A stretch of DNA of 15,468 nt from Desulfobacterales bacterium (GTDB taxonomy: Bacteria > Desulfobacterota > Desulfobacteria > Desulfobacterales > JAFDCJ01): the NCBI GenBank assembly GCA_029932495.1, contig JAOZPY010000023.1, positions 1 to 15,468 on the forward strand, in the 5' to 3' direction. Positions 14,331 through 15,468 of the stretch are shown in pieces (the first letter of the stretch is position 1; each line of letters begins with the position of its first letter). The position numbers and the translations under genes were made by a program. Below the pieces are notes generated by a model. That model searched no databases and was not told where the DNA came from. It saw only the letters and a program-made list of their open reading frames with translations.

Positions 14331-15468
14331 TAACGCTGGCGAATTTCGCGTTCGCTGATGCCCATCAGGTACAGCAGACCGTCAAGGCCCACGCTGGAAA
14401 TGGACTCCCGGGCATTTTCTTTGACCATCGCTCTGGCGTGAAAGGCGATTCCCAGCCCGGCGATGCTCAGCATGGGCAAATCGTTGGCGCCGTCGCCCAC
14501 GGCGACGGTCTGCTGCAGGTTAATGTTTTCCACCGTGGCGATGGTTTTAAGAATTTCGGCTTTTTTGGGGCCGTCAATAATATCACCGGTGACATTGCCG
14601 CTCACCTGGCCGTTTTCAATTTCCAGCACATTGGCAAAAACATAGTCCAGCCCCAGCTTTTTCTGGAGGTGTTCTCCAAAATAGTCGAAGCCGCCGGAGA
14701 TGATGCCGATTTTATACCCCAGCCCTTTCAGGGTGCTGATAACACGCTCAACCCCTTCGGTGAGCTCCAGGCCGTCGGCCACCCGGGCCAGTACCGCTTT
14801 ATCCAGACCCTTGAGCAGGGCGACGCGCCGGGTGAAGCTTTGTTTGAAATCCATTTCGCCATCCATGGCGCGGGCGGTAATTTCGGCCACCGTTTCGCCG
14901 ACGCCGGCCTCCTGGGCCAGCAAATCAATGACTTCTTGCTGAATCAGAGTGGAGTCCATGTCAAAGACCACCAGGCGGCGGGCGTGGCGATAAATGTCAT
15001 CAACATGAAACGAAATGTCGATGCCCGTTTGTTCGGAAATTTTCAGCAGGCTGGCACGCAGATTTGTCGGTTGGTCCAGTTTGCCTGAAACGGTGAATTG
15101 CACGCAGGCTTTGGGCAGCGCGTCCGGGTGTTCAAGGGAAAGGCGTCCGGAAAGCCGGGTGATGATGTCAATGTTCAATTTAAAAGCGGCCAGAACGGCG
15201 GTTACCTTTGAAAGCTGGGCGGCGGTCAGCCGGCGGCCCAGTAAGGTGATGATGCGTCTTTGCTGGCCGTATTCGGCGGCCCACTGCTCATATCTTTCGG
15301 CGTCGATGGCCGAAAAACGAATCTGAATATTGAGCTTGTGGGCTTCAAAAAGCAGGTCCTTGAGAATCGAAGCCGATTTATGGGCCGATGGTATTTCCAC
15401 CAGGATCCCCAATGACAGGTAATCGTGGATCACCGCCTGGCCGATGTCCAGAATCGTGACATCATACT
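14330..15468 (-). CDS. serB: Phosphoserine phosphatase SerB with tandem ACT domains, N-terminus cut by window edge
   Basis: Cytoplasmic HAD-superfamily enzyme that removes phosphate from L-phosphoserine, the last step of serine synthesis. Reading from the right edge, the visible part starts inside the first ACT domain (TILDIGQAVIHDYLSLGIL). A second ACT domain runs from about 15256 to 15080 (RIITLLGRR through VQFTVSG). The phosphatase domain has motif I VVFDMDST with the nucleophile aspartate at 14960-14962, the motif II segment IGIISGGFDYF, the lysine of DGPKKAEIL, and motif III VGDGANDLP. All catalytic residues are present. A GTG at 15433 could be mistaken for the start, but the frame stays open to the edge and encodes canonical ACT sequence upstream, so the true start lies outside the window, probably 20-30 codons away. 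Tandem ACT domains suggest allosteric control by an amino acid, as in mycobacterial SerB2. Confidence 0.95.
   Translation of the reverse strand, partial: YDVTILDIGQAVIHDYLSLGILVEIPSAHKSASILKDLLFEAHKLNIQIRFSAIDAERYEQWAAEYGQQRRIITLLGRRLTAAQLSKVTAVLAAFKLNIDIITRLSGRLSLEHPDALPKACVQFTVSGKLDQPTNLRASLLKISEQTGIDISFHVDDIYRHARRLVVFDMDSTLIQQEVIDLLAQEAGVGETVAEITARAMDGEMDFKQSFTRRVALLKGLDKAVLARVADGLELTEGVERVISTLKGLGYKIGIISGGFDYFGEHLQKKLGLDYVFANVLEIENGQVSGNVTGDIIDGPKKAEILKTIATVENINLQQTVAVGDGANDLPMLSIAGLGIAFHARAMVKENARESISSVGLDGLLYLMGISEREIRQR

Noticed and set aside
14324..15088. 254-codon plus-strand frame opposite serB
   Set aside because: serB on the minus strand has all HAD motifs and both ACT domains. 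The plus frame is its antisense.
15431..15433. GTG at 15433 as the serB start
   Set aside because: The frame continues to the window edge and the extra codons encode the conserved first ACT domain segment.

Overview
The window looks like chromosomal DNA of a Gram-negative anaerobe, most likely a sulfate-reducing or related member of the Desulfobacterota. This is inferred from an outer-membrane OmpA-type lipoprotein, an exported eight-heme cytochrome c, a phosphoserine phosphatase with tandem ACT domains, moderate GC content with AT-rich spacers, and short operons in alternating orientation. No rRNA, tRNA, CRISPR array, insertion sequence or prophage gene was seen.

Layout, left to right. (1) A minus-strand pair: a SixA-like histidine phosphatase followed by an enoyl-CoA hydratase family gene cut by the left edge. 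(2) Divergent from it, a DHH phosphoesterase, convergent with (3) a large minus-strand gene of 833 codons. That protein joins an atypical kinase-like N-terminal half to a polytopic membrane half, and I cannot name it. (4) After a 325-bp divergent spacer, an EamA drug/metabolite transporter. (5) A two-gene unit in which a hydroxylamine-oxidoreductase-like octaheme cytochrome abuts an HD-domain nucleotidase. (6) An OmpA-like lipoprotein with a long coiled coil. (7) On the minus strand, a hybrid sensor kinase (Cache-like sensor, HAMP, PAS, HisKA, HATPase, REC) with a TTG start. (8) A 382-bp divergent spacer with two good sigma70-type promoter candidates, an inverted repeat and a short possible ORF. 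(9) A plus-strand pair overlapping by 13 bp: a SAM-dependent methyltransferase and an MFS transporter resembling the eukaryotic FLVCR family. (10) Convergent with it, serB, whose 5' end runs off the right edge.

Most genes look like independent metabolic or housekeeping units rather than one pathway. The parts most worth a second look are the 833-aa kinase-like/membrane fusion, the FLVCR-like transporter coupled to a methyltransferase, the octaheme cytochrome with no adjacent redox partner, and the regulatory spacer upstream of the hybrid kinase.
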